This document shows, one piece after another, positions 9,497-19,174 of a DNA stretch of 53,614 nucleotides. Source of the DNA: Pyrodictiaceae archaeon. Lineage in GTDB: Archaea; Thermoproteota; Thermoprotei_A; Sulfolobales; WAQK01. Made by a program: the position numbers and the translations under genes. The notes below the pieces were generated by a model that was not told the origin of the DNA, did not search any database, and was given only the letters and a program-made list of their open reading frames with translations. Every line of letters starts with the position of its first letter. The first letter of the stretch is position 1. Location of the stretch: NCBI GenBank assembly GCA_015520265.1, contig WAQK01000037.1, positions 1 to 53,614 of the forward strand, read 5' to 3'.

Positions 9497-9752
9497 CCTG
9501 ACCACCGGGTTCTCCGGGGTCCTCGGCCTTAAGCATCGAGATGATCTCGTTCCACGTCCTGATCGACTCGACAGCCTCCTCTGGATCAACCGTCGCTATG
9601 ATTGTGCCTGCATGGACCACCACGTAGTCGCCCACCTTTACCGGCGTGAAACTGGCGTCTACCTCCCTAAGCACGCCGCCTCCAAAGTCTACTACCGCTA
9701 TTCTGCCACCCTCCTTGAGTTCAACGACCTGTGCAGGGACTCCTAGGCACAT
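9489..9752 (-). CDS. hypC: Hydrogenase assembly chaperone HypC/HupF
   Basis: Canonical MCLGVPAQVVEL N-terminus; VGDYVVVHAGTIIATVDPEEA. Confidence 0.92.
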   Translation of the reverse strand: MCLGVPAQVVELKEGGRIAVVDFGGGVLREVDASFTPVKVGDYVVVHAGTIIATVDPEEAVESIRTWNEIISMLKAEDPGEPGGQGA

Positions 9753-9813
9753 GGGCTGCACCCATCCACTATATTGAGGATACCGGCAGGGCCGGGTAAA
9801 AAGCTGTGGCCCG

Positions 9814-10869
9814 TTAGCAGATACGGGGCACCAGCTCCCCGCTGGGAGGCTCCAGTATTCTGAGCCCCCCGGTACGGGTTCTGAGGAGGACGACGCCCCT
9901 GTGCTTCTCGCCCCTATACACCTCGCCTATGATCTCCGCCTCCTCGAATCCGAGGCTCCTAATATAGTCGAGCACCTCCTCAGCTGCCTCGGGAGCCACG
10001 CCGAGGAGCGCGACTCCCTCACTTGCGAGGCTTAAGGGGTCTATGCCCAGCATCTCTGAGTATGCCCTCACAGGTTCTCTTAGAGGGATCCGCTGCTCTT
10101 CGACCACTATTACGGTCCCGGACTTAGAGGCCCAGTCGTTGAGCGCCATGGCTAGTCCGCCACGCGTGGGGTCCTGGGCCGCGTGTATGTATTCCCTATA
10201 CCTCTCCACTAGGGGGAGCATAAGCCCGGTCAGGGTGCGGCAGTCGCTTCTCAGACCCTCGGCCTCCGCGCCTATGCCGTGCTGGAGGGCCATGATGGTG
10301 GCCCCGTGCTCCCCTACGGGCCCTGTTACTATAATCTTGTCGCCGGGCCTGAGCTCCACGTCCACTATGGGTTTCTCAGCCACACCCAGGGCGACAGTGG
10401 TTATCACTATCCTGTCCAGCTGCCCCTGAGGCATGACCTTGAGGTCGCCCCCGATCAGGGCTACACCCTCGCTGTGCAGCACCTTGATCATGGAGTCCAC
10501 TATCCTTTCGAGGTCCTCTATGGGGAATCCCTCCTCTACAACTATCGAATCCATAACGGCCAGCGGTTTGGCGCCCATCATGGCCACGTCGTTTATGGAG
10601 CCCGTGGCGGCGAGCTTGCCTATATCGCCTCCCGGAAAGAATATGGGATTAACTGTGTAGGAGTCTATGGATACCACAAGGTGCCGCCCGTCCGGTAGGG
10701 GTATGGTGGCGCCGTCGTCGAGCACATCTGTACCGTAGCCTCCCTTGAGCCTCATCATGTCTCTGGTCAGGCGAGACAGGAGGAGGTGCTGGAGGAGCTC
10801 CCCGGTCTCCCTTCCCCCGGCCCCATGGGCCAGGAGGACGTTTTTCCCGAGCTTGGGCTTCCAGGACAT
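9814..10869 (-). CDS. hypE: Hydrogenase expression/formation protein HypE
   Basis: LAHGAGGRETGELL...DDGATIPLP; C-terminal VPRIC, the conserved HypE tail Cys. Confidence 0.95.
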   Translation of the reverse strand: MSWKPKLGKNVLLAHGAGGRETGELLQHLLLSRLTRDMMRLKGGYGTDVLDDGATIPLPDGRHLVVSIDSYTVNPIFFPGGDIGKLAATGSINDVAMMGAKPLAVMDSIVVEEGFPIEDLERIVDSMIKVLHSEGVALIGGDLKVMPQGQLDRIVITTVALGVAEKPIVDVELRPGDKIIVTGPVGEHGATIMALQHGIGAEAEGLRSDCRTLTGLMLPLVERYREYIHAAQDPTRGGLAMALNDWASKSGTVIVVEEQRIPLREPVRAYSEMLGIDPLSLASEGVALLGVAPEAAEEVLDYIRSLGFEEAEIIGEVYRGEKHRGVVLLRTRTGGLRILEPPSGELVPRIC

Positions 10870-11547
10870 TCAACCACCCAGGAGGACATGGTATAGCTTG
10901 TCAACACCCTCGCCCGTACGTGCACTCGTCCTGACTATGGGTGCTCTAGGGTTAAGGCTCCGTGCATCTCGCTCCATCTTGTCCAGATCCACGTAGGCTG
11001 CGCTGGCTAGGTCCACCTTGTTGATCACTATGACGTCAGCCAGCCTGGTGGTTAGGGGGTGCTTCACGAACTTATCCTCGCCCTCAGCCACGCTGACTAC
11101 CAGCACCCTCCTATGGGCTCCTAAAGGGAAGTTTGCCGGACATATAAGGTTGCCCACGTTCTCTATGAACAACATTTTCAGTCTCCTCAGATCCAGCTTC
11201 TCCACAGCCTGGTAAATGTGGGGCACCTCGAGGTGACATATGTTCCCCGTGTTTATCTGCACGTGCTGTACACCGTGCTTGGAGACGCGCTCCGTGTCCA
11301 GACTTGTAGCCACGTCGCCGCCTATGTAGCCTATACTGCTGGCCTCGTACCCGTTGTTCAGCGCGATACCTATCAGGCGCTCTATTAGCGACGTCTTGCC
11401 CGAGCCGGGGCTTCCCATGAACTCGTATGCCCTGACCCCGTAGCTGTCCAGAAGCATTCTAAACTCGTCGGCCAAGCGCTTGTTGGCCTCATATACCGAC
11501 CTTCCGACATCTACTTCGACTACCCTTCGATCCAAGATCCGTCCCAT
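10870..11547 (-). CDS. hypB: Hydrogenase nickel incorporation GTPase HypB
   Basis: P-loop GSPGSGKTSLIE, IENVGNLICPANFPLG, VINKVDLA; no His-rich N-terminus. Confidence 0.93.
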   Translation of the reverse strand: MGRILDRRVVEVDVGRSVYEANKRLADEFRMLLDSYGVRAYEFMGSPGSGKTSLIERLIGIALNNGYEASSIGYIGGDVATSLDTERVSKHGVQHVQINTGNICHLEVPHIYQAVEKLDLRRLKMLFIENVGNLICPANFPLGAHRRVLVVSVAEGEDKFVKHPLTTRLADVIVINKVDLASAAYVDLDKMERDARSLNPRAPIVRTSARTGEGVDKLYHVLLGG

Positions 11548-11567
11548 AGACTTCTACCAGTGCACGC

Positions 11568-12422
11568 TTAAAGGGCTGGCGCCTCTCCGCTGATGCGGGA
11601 TGATGCCAGGGCTGCCGACAGTACCAGCACAGCGCCGAGGAGCTGCATAGGTGTGAGGGCCTCGCCCAGGAAAACATGTGCCAGCGCGACGGCCGCCACG
11701 GGTTCCACCAGGGAGACTACAGAGACCCTATACGCCTCTACGAGGGAGAGAGCCCAGGTGTGGAGGATATAGGGTACAATGGTTCCCGCGACGGCTAGGT
11801 ACAATATCCATGGGACATCCGACGGGCTCGGCACGCCCCCTGGCCGCAATGTCGCGAGAACAGCTATAGCTGCCACTGGTATCGCATGGATACTGATCTC
11901 CTCCACCTGGGCCCCCTTCTTCGAGGCGAGTCTAGCCAAAACCATGTAGAACGCATAGCTTACACCGGAGCATAGGCCCAGCGCCAGGCCGCCTGGGTTC
12001 AGACTACCGTTACCACCTCCCGACACCAGCACCACGCCCAGAAACCCGGAGGCGATGAGGGCCCACGCTCTAGGCCCTAGACGCTCGTCCAGGAGGAGGG
12101 GGCTCAGCAGGGCCACCCAGAGCGGGGCGGTGTAAAGGAGTATGCTGGCCACCGCCGCGCCCACTATACCCACGGCCAGGAAATACGAGACGTATAGAGG
12201 GGCTAGTCCGAAGAGCCCCACCGCGACGCTCCACCGGGAAAGCCGGCCCCTGCCAGCCGCTAAGAGCAGCAAGGAGAAGGGCGCTGCAACCAGCGGGCGG
12301 CCTACTATAAGCCATTCGCCGCTGACTCCGCTCATACTAGCCGCCCTGTAAACAACGCCTATAGTGCCCCAGAACACCGCAGCCGTCGATGCCAGCAAGA
12401 CACCTGCACCACTATCGCGCAT
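11568..12422 (-). CDS. EamA/DMT-superfamily transporter
   Basis: About ten hydrophobic segments; AVFWGTIGVVYRAAS and VEPVAAVALAHVFLGEALTPMQLLGAVLVL, typical EamA repeats. Confidence 0.85.
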   Translation of the reverse strand: MRDSGAGVLLASTAAVFWGTIGVVYRAASMSGVSGEWLIVGRPLVAAPFSLLLLAAGRGRLSRWSVAVGLFGLAPLYVSYFLAVGIVGAAVASILLYTAPLWVALLSPLLLDERLGPRAWALIASGFLGVVLVSGGGNGSLNPGGLALGLCSGVSYAFYMVLARLASKKGAQVEEISIHAIPVAAIAVLATLRPGGVPSPSDVPWILYLAVAGTIVPYILHTWALSLVEAYRVSVVSLVEPVAAVALAHVFLGEALTPMQLLGAVLVLSAALASSRISGEAPAL

Positions 12423-12520
12423 GCCGCGTCACCCTTGACGGCCTGGCAAGAGTTGGGTATGCGGAGAACTATTTTTAGACTACTTCAGGCGAAGGTGACA
12501 GGTAAGGGAGGAGGGGCCCG

Positions 12521-13711
12521 GTGCCAGCCCTTGAACGCATAGCTAAGCTCTACCGTGGCGACGAGATGGCCAGGAAGGTGGTTGACGCCATTCACGCGGT
12601 TGCCCGTAGGATAGCTGAGAGGGAGGGCCGGGACTCCCTGGTTAAGATAATGGATTTCTGCGGTACTCATGAGTGGACCATCACGCACTTTGGCCTCAGA
12701 AGCCTGATGCCCAGTAACGTCGAGCTCGTGGCAGGGCCCGGGTGCCCGGTGTGCATAACACCGGCCTACTATGTCGACGTAGCCATACGCCTAGCCATGG
12801 ACGGCGTCAAGGTTTTCACCTACGGCGACGCCTACAGGCTGCCGGGCTCTGCGCGAAGGGGTGCCGGGATAAGGACGCTGGCAGAGGCCAAGGCGAGGGG
12901 CGGCGACGTCGAGGTGGTTTACAGCATGCTTGACGCGGTGAGGAGGGCCAGGGAGTCCGGCAAGGAATCCGTGTTCCTGGCAGTCGGGTTTGAAACCACT
13001 ACGCCCGCCACAGCGTCGCCGGTTGTTCAAGGCAAGATCCCGGTCAACATGACTATAATCAACGTGCATAGGCTGACGCCGCCCATAGCCAGATACGTGT
13101 TCGAAAACGTGCCTGGCATACCGCTTAGGGGGGTTATCGCGCCGGGCCACGTCTCCACAATCACGGGGGCCAAGGCCTGGCGGTTCATACCAGAAGAATA
13201 CGGGATTCCCACCGTAGTGGCTGGCTTCGAGCCCCTAGATGTGCTCCTAGCGATCCTCGAGATCTTGAAGCAGATCTTCGAGGGCAAGCCCAGACTTGTC
13301 AACGAATACACGAGAACCGTAACGTGGGACGGCAACCTCGGTGCCCAGCGCCTCATGGCCGAGTGCTGCGATGTAGTTGAGGCCGCGTGGAGGGGTATAG
13401 GCTTCGTACCCGACAGCGGGTTGGTCTTCAAGGACAAGTACCGTAGGGTTGATGCACTCAAACAGTACGGAATCCCTGAACTCACGCCTGAGGAGTGGAG
13501 CTACGACCTGCCGCCCGGCTGCAGGTGCGCCGACGTGACCCTGGGCAAGGCGAAACCTACCGACTGCCCCATGTTCATGAGGGCCTGCACGCCAGCCAAC
13601 CCTTATGGGCCCTGCATGGTCAGCATGGAGGGCACGTGCTCGGTATGGGCCAGGTTTGGCGGTGCGGGGCTGGCAGAGGAGATCGCCAGGGACATCGGGC
13701 TGGAGCCCTAG
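12521..13711 (+). CDS. hypD: Hydrogenase formation protein HypD
   Basis: IMDFCGTHEWTITHFGLRSLMP, GPGCPVCITP, FETTTPATA, Cys-rich C-terminus. Confidence 0.95.
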   Translation: MPALERIAKLYRGDEMARKVVDAIHAVARRIAEREGRDSLVKIMDFCGTHEWTITHFGLRSLMPSNVELVAGPGCPVCITPAYYVDVAIRLAMDGVKVFTYGDAYRLPGSARRGAGIRTLAEAKARGGDVEVVYSMLDAVRRARESGKESVFLAVGFETTTPATASPVVQGKIPVNMTIINVHRLTPPIARYVFENVPGIPLRGVIAPGHVSTITGAKAWRFIPEEYGIPTVVAGFEPLDVLLAILEILKQIFEGKPRLVNEYTRTVTWDGNLGAQRLMAECCDVVEAAWRGIGFVPDSGLVFKDKYRRVDALKQYGIPELTPEEWSYDLPPGCRCADVTLGKAKPTDCPMFMRACTPANPYGPCMVSMEGTCSVWARFGGAGLAEEIARDIGLEP

Positions 13712-14340
13712 CCCATTATTAGGCGTAGGGCTAGGGGCGAGTAGGTGAGGGTTTCCGTGATCCTGTTGGCCCACACGGGTTTTACACCCCCAACATCCAC
13801 CACGTAGTCGTCTGTGGGGTAGCAGTAGAGGAGTCTGACCTCCCCCTTAACCTTGCCCGGCCACTCGATGCCCGCCTCCTGGTATGCACGTCTCAGCAGG
13901 ACTTCGGGTTCGTAGCCTTCCGGAGCTTTGCTGGCCTCTTCCAGGTGCCCTTCGGCTGCTGACTGGATCCTCATTATCCACACGTCGGCCTCGGCTGCCG
14001 AGAGGAGTTCCGCCGTGGCTGAAAGGTAGCCTGGTAGACGCTCTATCCTGGGCTCAACTCTGCCATCTAGATGTACCAGTGCCACGTCGCCCCTGTCGGT
14101 GCCGAAGAGCGTCAGAGCTACCCAGTATCCTGGAGGGTCGCCGGATAGCCTGGCGGTGGCCCTTAGGATGCGTGCCTCCCCCCTGACGCGCACCAGGAGG
14201 GTCCTGCGGTCAAGAAGGCGAGGCTCCACAGGTATCCCGAACTTGGCCGCCTCCACCAGGGCCTCGTAGGCCAGTTCGCCTACGCTTCTCATCGTTGTTT
14301 TCTCCACCTCATCCACCAGGCGTCTCTCTATGTCGTCCAA
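13708..14340 (-). CDS. Conserved-looking protein of unknown function
   Basis: 210-aa ORF tail-to-tail with hypD (4-nt overlap); soluble, no recognised motif. Confidence 0.6.
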   Translation of the reverse strand: MDDIERRLVDEVEKTTMRSVGELAYEALVEAAKFGIPVEPRLLDRRTLLVRVRGEARILRATARLSGDPPGYWVALTLFGTDRGDVALVHLDGRVEPRIERLPGYLSATAELLSAAEADVWIMRIQSAAEGHLEEASKAPEGYEPEVLLRRAYQEAGIEWPGKVKGEVRLLYCYPTDDYVVDVGGVKPVWANRITETLTYSPLALRLIMG

Positions 14341-14407
14341 CCCCCACCACCGGCCTATAGGGGCGTACGCTGTCTATTAATCCCCCAAGATACATATAGT
14401 TGAGGGG

Positions 14408-15556
14408 GTGTCGATTTTGTCCCAGGGCATAGAGGTTCTACGTAGGAGTGTCCGCGAGTTCGCGGAGACGGAGGTTAAACCTCTGGCCAAGATTATCGAC
14501 GAGGAGAATATTATTCCCGAAGACCTGCTCAAACGGGCAGGCGGAATGGGTTTTTTCGCTCTCCGGGTTCCCGAGGAGTACGGAGGTCCCGGCTTGAGCC
14601 TCACGGAGAGCGTTGTCGTGGTCGAGGAGCTTTCGAGGGCCAGTAGCGCGTTGGGCGTCATTTCCGCTGTGAGCGGTAGCACAGCTGTCTACCCTATCCT
14701 CACCTATGGCAGCGGGGAACTTAAGGAAAAATACCTCGGAATACTGGCCCGCGGAGGGGTGGCGGCCTTCGCGTTGACGGAGCCCTGCTGCGGCACCGAC
14801 GCCGCCGCTATAACGACTAGGGCCGTCAAGGACGGCGATGAGTACGTGGTGACAGGTGAGAAGATCTTCATAACTGGGGCCTCCTACGCCGACTTCTTCC
14901 TAACAGCCGTGAGGACGGGGAGGCCCGAGGACAGGCATAGGGGCATATCACTCCTCATAATAGACAAGGGGCCCTGCGTGGAGGTGTCTAAGCTGGAGAT
15001 GATGGGATACCGGGGCAGCGGCACCTCGGCGGTCAGGTTCGACGAGTGCAGGGTGCCCGCCGAGAACCTCGTGGGAGAGGAGAACAGGGGCTTCAAATAC
15101 CTGATGATGGCCCTCAACGAGGGCAGGATAGTGGCGTCGGCCACGGGTCTAGGCATAATGGAGGCCGCCTTCGAGGAGGCCCTCAGATACTCGCAGGAGA
15201 GGACAAGCATGGGCAAGCCGATAATAGAGCACCAGATGGTGCAGTACATGATAGCCGAAATGGCCATGCTGCTCGAGGCGACCCGGCTACTGATATACGA
15301 GGCAGCCAGGCGCTTCGAGGAGAAGGACCCCGAGGTGCCGAGATACTCGAGCATGGCGAAGCTCCACACGGCCAAGGCCGGCGTCGAGCTGGTCCGGATG
15401 GCCATGCAGATTCTAGGCGGAATAGGGTACAGCAAGGACAGCGTTGTTGAGCGGCTCTACCGGGACGCCAAGATGCTGGAGATAGGCGACGGCACCAACG
15501 AGGCCCAGAGAATAGTGATAGTCAAGTCGCTCCTAGGCAGAGTGCGGGCAGCTTAA
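14408..15556 (+). CDS. Acyl-CoA dehydrogenase
   Basis: ALTEPCCGTDAAAI, GEKIFITGASYADFF, VPAENLVGEENRGFKYLM, QILGGIGYSKDSVVERLYRDAKMLEIGDGTNEAQRIVI. Confidence 0.93.
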   Translation: MSILSQGIEVLRRSVREFAETEVKPLAKIIDEENIIPEDLLKRAGGMGFFALRVPEEYGGPGLSLTESVVVVEELSRASSALGVISAVSGSTAVYPILTYGSGELKEKYLGILARGGVAAFALTEPCCGTDAAAITTRAVKDGDEYVVTGEKIFITGASYADFFLTAVRTGRPEDRHRGISLLIIDKGPCVEVSKLEMMGYRGSGTSAVRFDECRVPAENLVGEENRGFKYLMMALNEGRIVASATGLGIMEAAFEEALRYSQERTSMGKPIIEHQMVQYMIAEMAMLLEATRLLIYEAARRFEEKDPEVPRYSSMAKLHTAKAGVELVRMAMQILGGIGYSKDSVVERLYRDAKMLEIGDGTNEAQRIVIVKSLLGRVRAA

Positions 15557-15597
15557 ACACACTCGAGTTCCTTCGCCTGCTGGAGGGGAGGCGCCTG

Positions 15598-16800
15598 TTG
15601 AGGATACTCTATGCAGTCTCGTCTATAGGCCTCGGCCACGTGGCCCGGTCAAGGGCCCTGGCCGAGGCCCTGAAAAGGCTGAAACCCGGAATAACCGTAG
15701 AGTTCCTGGCGCCTCCCCCGGCAAACAGATACCTGGAAGCCTGGGGCTGGAAGCCACACCCAGTTTCGGGCAGCCTGGAGCCCATCTCCCCTATAGTGGA
15801 CGAGTTCTACGAGAGGACTGGGAAGGGCCTCATAAACCTGCGCATGGCCCTCAAGGAACACGAGGTGGCCCGAAGGAACGCTGAACTGGTGGACCAGTAC
15901 ATTGACTACGATAGCTACGACGCCGCGGTCCTGGACGAGTCCTGGGAGCTCCTGGAGTCCGAGGCCTTCATGGAGTCCGGGGTGCTGAAGATCTACCTGG
16001 CCGACTTCCTGGCATACCCTTACAGACCCTCATACCTGGCCGTGGCCCTGGCCGTCAACAGGTTCCTGAAGCGCAGGCTGGAGAAGATGCACCTATGCCT
16101 ATTCGCCGGATTCCCGGAGAAGCTGGAGGGCCGCTGGTTCCCCCTCCTGGGGGAGAGCCTGGAGCGATGGTCTAGAGGCAGGGTCCGGGTCGTGGGCCCC
16201 CTACCCCCGGTGCTCCCAGACGAGCTGGTGACCCGCATCAATGCCAGGAGAAGACTGGGACTGGGTGTGGACGACCTCGCCATATTGGCTTCGTTGGGAG
16301 GAACCCGAGCTGGACACGAGATACTTGGGATAACCTTTAGGGGTGCCGAGAGGCTCGCAGAGAAGCTGGGAGGCAGTGTGTCGATGGTTGTGGCCCCCGG
16401 CGCGTCGCTCGAACGAGTGCCGGTGCGCGGCGGAAAGGTGGACACCGTGATCCTTGAGGGCTCCAGGCGGTTCGAGCTTTCCCGGCTACTCAGGGCATTC
16501 GACGCCTCTGTCTCCCCTGCAGGCCTCACCACCATAGCTGGCCTAGCAGCGGCTGGTGTACCGGGCATCCTAGTGCCACTGCCCTCCCATTTCGAGCAAG
16601 AGGAGAACGCCAGGCTTGCGGTTAAGAAGTGGGGCTGGTTCAGGAGTGCCAGGCTTAGCTGGCTTAACCCGGAATGGATTGCGGATAGCATAGTGGAGGT
16701 CTCTAGGTCTAGGCCCGAAGAGGGGGACCGAGGCCTATTCCATAACCTGAAGGAGGCGGCCCGCATAGTGTTGTCATCGTTGGAGGCGGGCCCCACCTAA
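15598..16800 (+). CDS. GT-B glycosyltransferase-like protein (MurG/UDP-GlcNAc transferase-like)
   Basis: AVSSIGLGHVARSRALAEAL N-terminus; C-terminal SPAGLTTIAGLAAAGVPGILVPLPSHFEQEENA resembles the GT28 donor-binding region. Confidence 0.75.
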   Translation: MRILYAVSSIGLGHVARSRALAEALKRLKPGITVEFLAPPPANRYLEAWGWKPHPVSGSLEPISPIVDEFYERTGKGLINLRMALKEHEVARRNAELVDQYIDYDSYDAAVLDESWELLESEAFMESGVLKIYLADFLAYPYRPSYLAVALAVNRFLKRRLEKMHLCLFAGFPEKLEGRWFPLLGESLERWSRGRVRVVGPLPPVLPDELVTRINARRRLGLGVDDLAILASLGGTRAGHEILGITFRGAERLAEKLGGSVSMVVAPGASLERVPVRGGKVDTVILEGSRRFELSRLLRAFDASVSPAGLTTIAGLAAAGVPGILVPLPSHFEQEENARLAVKKWGWFRSARLSWLNPEWIADSIVEVSRSRPEEGDRGLFHNLKEAARIVLSSLEAGPT

Positions 16801-16858
16801 ACCTCCAAATACATCTAGGCCCTGGATACTAGTAGTAACAAAGGGCTGGTGAGCCTCC

Positions 16859-19174
16859 TTGCCGTCCCTGAGAATCACAGTTGTAGGCATAGTGCAGGGC
16901 GTGGGTTTCAGGCCCTTCGTCTACAGAGTCGCCGCTATGAGCGGTGTTAAGGGATATGTGAGGAACATGGGTGGAAGCGAGGTCGAAATCCGCGTTGAGG
17001 GGCCTAGGAGCAACGTGGCTAGGTTCCTGGAGCTCTTCTTCCTAGAGCTCCCCCCGCCAGCCAGGCTTGAGGAGGTCGAGGTCCAGGAGGAGAGGTTTCA
17101 GGGTTTTCGGAGGTTCGAGATACTGCCCAGCGCCAAGAGGTTGGGGAAAAGGTCGATGATCCCACCTGACATAGGTATATGTGACGGGTGCCTTAGAGAG
17201 GTCCTCGACCCCAGGTCCAGGTGGTACCGGTATCCCTTCAATAGTTGCGCATGGTGTGGCCCCCGGTTCTCCATGATGTACCGCGTCCCCTACGATAGGG
17301 AGAACACCTCGATGAACGACTTCCCACTATGCCCTCGCTGTAGAGCCGACTACGAGGACACCCGGAACGTTAGGAGGTTTCACGCGCAAGGCATAAGCTG
17401 CCCCGACTGTGGCCCCAAGGTATGGCTGGTGGATAAGCAGGGATCAAGTGTCGAGACTAAGGATCCCCTCAGAGAAGCGGCTAGACTCATAGATGAGGGA
17501 AACATTGTAGCCATCAAGGGTCTGGGCGGCTTCCACATAGCAGCGCTGGCCACCGACGACGAGGTGGTCGAAAGGCTTAGGAGGAGGAAGCAGAGGCCTG
17601 CCAAGCCTTTCGCGCTCATGGCCCTGAACACCGAGATCGTGGAGAAGCTAGCATACCTGCCCCCAGAGGCGCGGCGACTCCTGGAGTCACCTGAGAAACC
17701 CATAGTGCTACTGCCCTTGAGGGAGGGCTCGCCTGTATCCCCCCTCGTGGCTCCCGGCCTAGACACCGTGGGGATCATGCTTCCCTATACGGCCCTCCAC
17801 TACATGGTGCTCCAGGAGTCCAGGGACCGCTTCCTGATCATGACCAGCGGGAACAAGCACGGGAAGCCCATGTGCATAGACGAGGAGTGCGCCTTCCGCG
17901 AGCTAGCGGGCTTCGTGGATTATTTCCTGTTACATAATAGGAGGATTGTCAACCGGGTGGACGACAGTGTGGTCAGACTAACAGCAGGTCGCCCGACCTT
18001 CCTCAGGCGGAGCCGGGGGTATGCGCCAGTCTGGATCAGGGTGCCGCTAAGGTTCCACCACCCCATCATAGCCTTCGGCGCCGAGCTACAAACGGCTGGC
18101 GCGGTGGCCTTTGAGGACAAAGTAGTGCTTACACAGTACATAGGTGACGCCGACGACTACGATGTGCTAGAGGACCTTGACCGGTACTTAGAGTTCTTTG
18201 TGAAAACATACGGTATCAGGCCCTCCGACGCCATCCTAGTGGTGGACATGCATCCTGGCTACGCCTCCAGGAGACTGGGTGAAATATGGGCCGAGAAACA
18301 CGGGGCCAAGCTGGTGGAGATTCAGCATCACTACGCCCATGCAGCCTCAGTAATGGCAGACTATGGGCTGAAGCCCGGCGAGGAGGCTGTGGTTATAGCT
18401 ATAGACGGCATGGGGTACGGCGACGACAGCATGGTTTGGGGCGGGGAAGTGTTGGAGACCAGCTATACAGGCTACAGGAGGATAGGGCATCTAAAATACC
18501 AGGCCCAGCCGGGTGGGGACGCCGCCACCCGATACCCTGTGAGAATGCTGATAGGCATACTTTCCAGCTTCATGGAGGAGGACGAGGCCCTGAGTCTCCT
18601 CAGGTCGAGGCAGCTATTAAAAGGTCTGCGCTGGGGCGAGAAGGAGGCCAGGATAGCCTTTCTCCAGGCTTCGAGTGGAAGGGCTCCCCTAACCTCCAGC
18701 ACGGGCAGGATACTTGATGCAACAGCTGCACTGCTGGGAGTATGCTTGGAGAGGACCTACGAAGGCGAGCCAGCCATGAGGCTTGAGGCATTTGCCCGAG
18801 GAGGAAGGCTCATCGATAGCGTCGAGGCTCCGGTTAGGCAACATGGCGGCGTCTTCACAGTGGATACATCGAGGCTCTTCGAGACCGTCCTGGAGAACCT
18901 GGATGCCGATCCCCGTAGCCTGGCCTTCACGGTCCATTACAGGCTGGGCGAGGCTCTGGCAGAGATAGCGTATCGGTCTAGGAGCGTGAGGAGCGGGGGC
19001 ATAGTATATATGTCCGGCGGCGCGGCGGTCAACGACCATATAGTGGGCGCGGTCATCGAGTTTATGGCAAGCAAAGATGTGCAGGTTAAACTGCCTCGCC
19101 GGGTGCCTCCGGGCGACGGGGGGATCGCGCTGGGCCAAGCTGTCACTGCGGCTGCGAGGCTAGTCGAGAACTAG
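16859..19174 (+). CDS. hypF: Carbamoyltransferase HypF
   Basis: Acylphosphatase domain (VVGIVQGVGFRPFVYR), zinc-finger pairs (CDGCLREV, CAWCGP, CPRCRADY, CPDCGP), YrdC-like domain (KGLGGFHIA), C-terminal HHYAHAASVMADYGL. Confidence 0.95.
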   Translation: MPSLRITVVGIVQGVGFRPFVYRVAAMSGVKGYVRNMGGSEVEIRVEGPRSNVARFLELFFLELPPPARLEEVEVQEERFQGFRRFEILPSAKRLGKRSMIPPDIGICDGCLREVLDPRSRWYRYPFNSCAWCGPRFSMMYRVPYDRENTSMNDFPLCPRCRADYEDTRNVRRFHAQGISCPDCGPKVWLVDKQGSSVETKDPLREAARLIDEGNIVAIKGLGGFHIAALATDDEVVERLRRRKQRPAKPFALMALNTEIVEKLAYLPPEARRLLESPEKPIVLLPLREGSPVSPLVAPGLDTVGIMLPYTALHYMVLQESRDRFLIMTSGNKHGKPMCIDEECAFRELAGFVDYFLLHNRRIVNRVDDSVVRLTAGRPTFLRRSRGYAPVWIRVPLRFHHPIIAFGAELQTAGAVAFEDKVVLTQYIGDADDYDVLEDLDRYLEFFVKTYGIRPSDAILVVDMHPGYASRRLGEIWAEKHGAKLVEIQHHYAHAASVMADYGLKPGEEAVVIAIDGMGYGDDSMVWGGEVLETSYTGYRRIGHLKYQAQPGGDAATRYPVRMLIGILSSFMEEDEALSLLRSRQLLKGLRWGEKEARIAFLQASSGRAPLTSSTGRILDATAALLGVCLERTYEGEPAMRLEAFARGGRLIDSVEAPVRQHGGVFTVDTSRLFETVLENLDADPRSLAFTVHYRLGEALAEIAYRSRSVRSGGIVYMSGGAAVNDHIVGAVIEFMASKDVQVKLPRRVPPGDGGIALGQAVTAAARLVEN

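Noticed and set aside
16020-16796. 258-aa minus-strand ORF opposite the GT-B gene
   Set aside because: Low-complexity Ser/Pro/Arg composition typical of antisense translation of a GC-rich gene.
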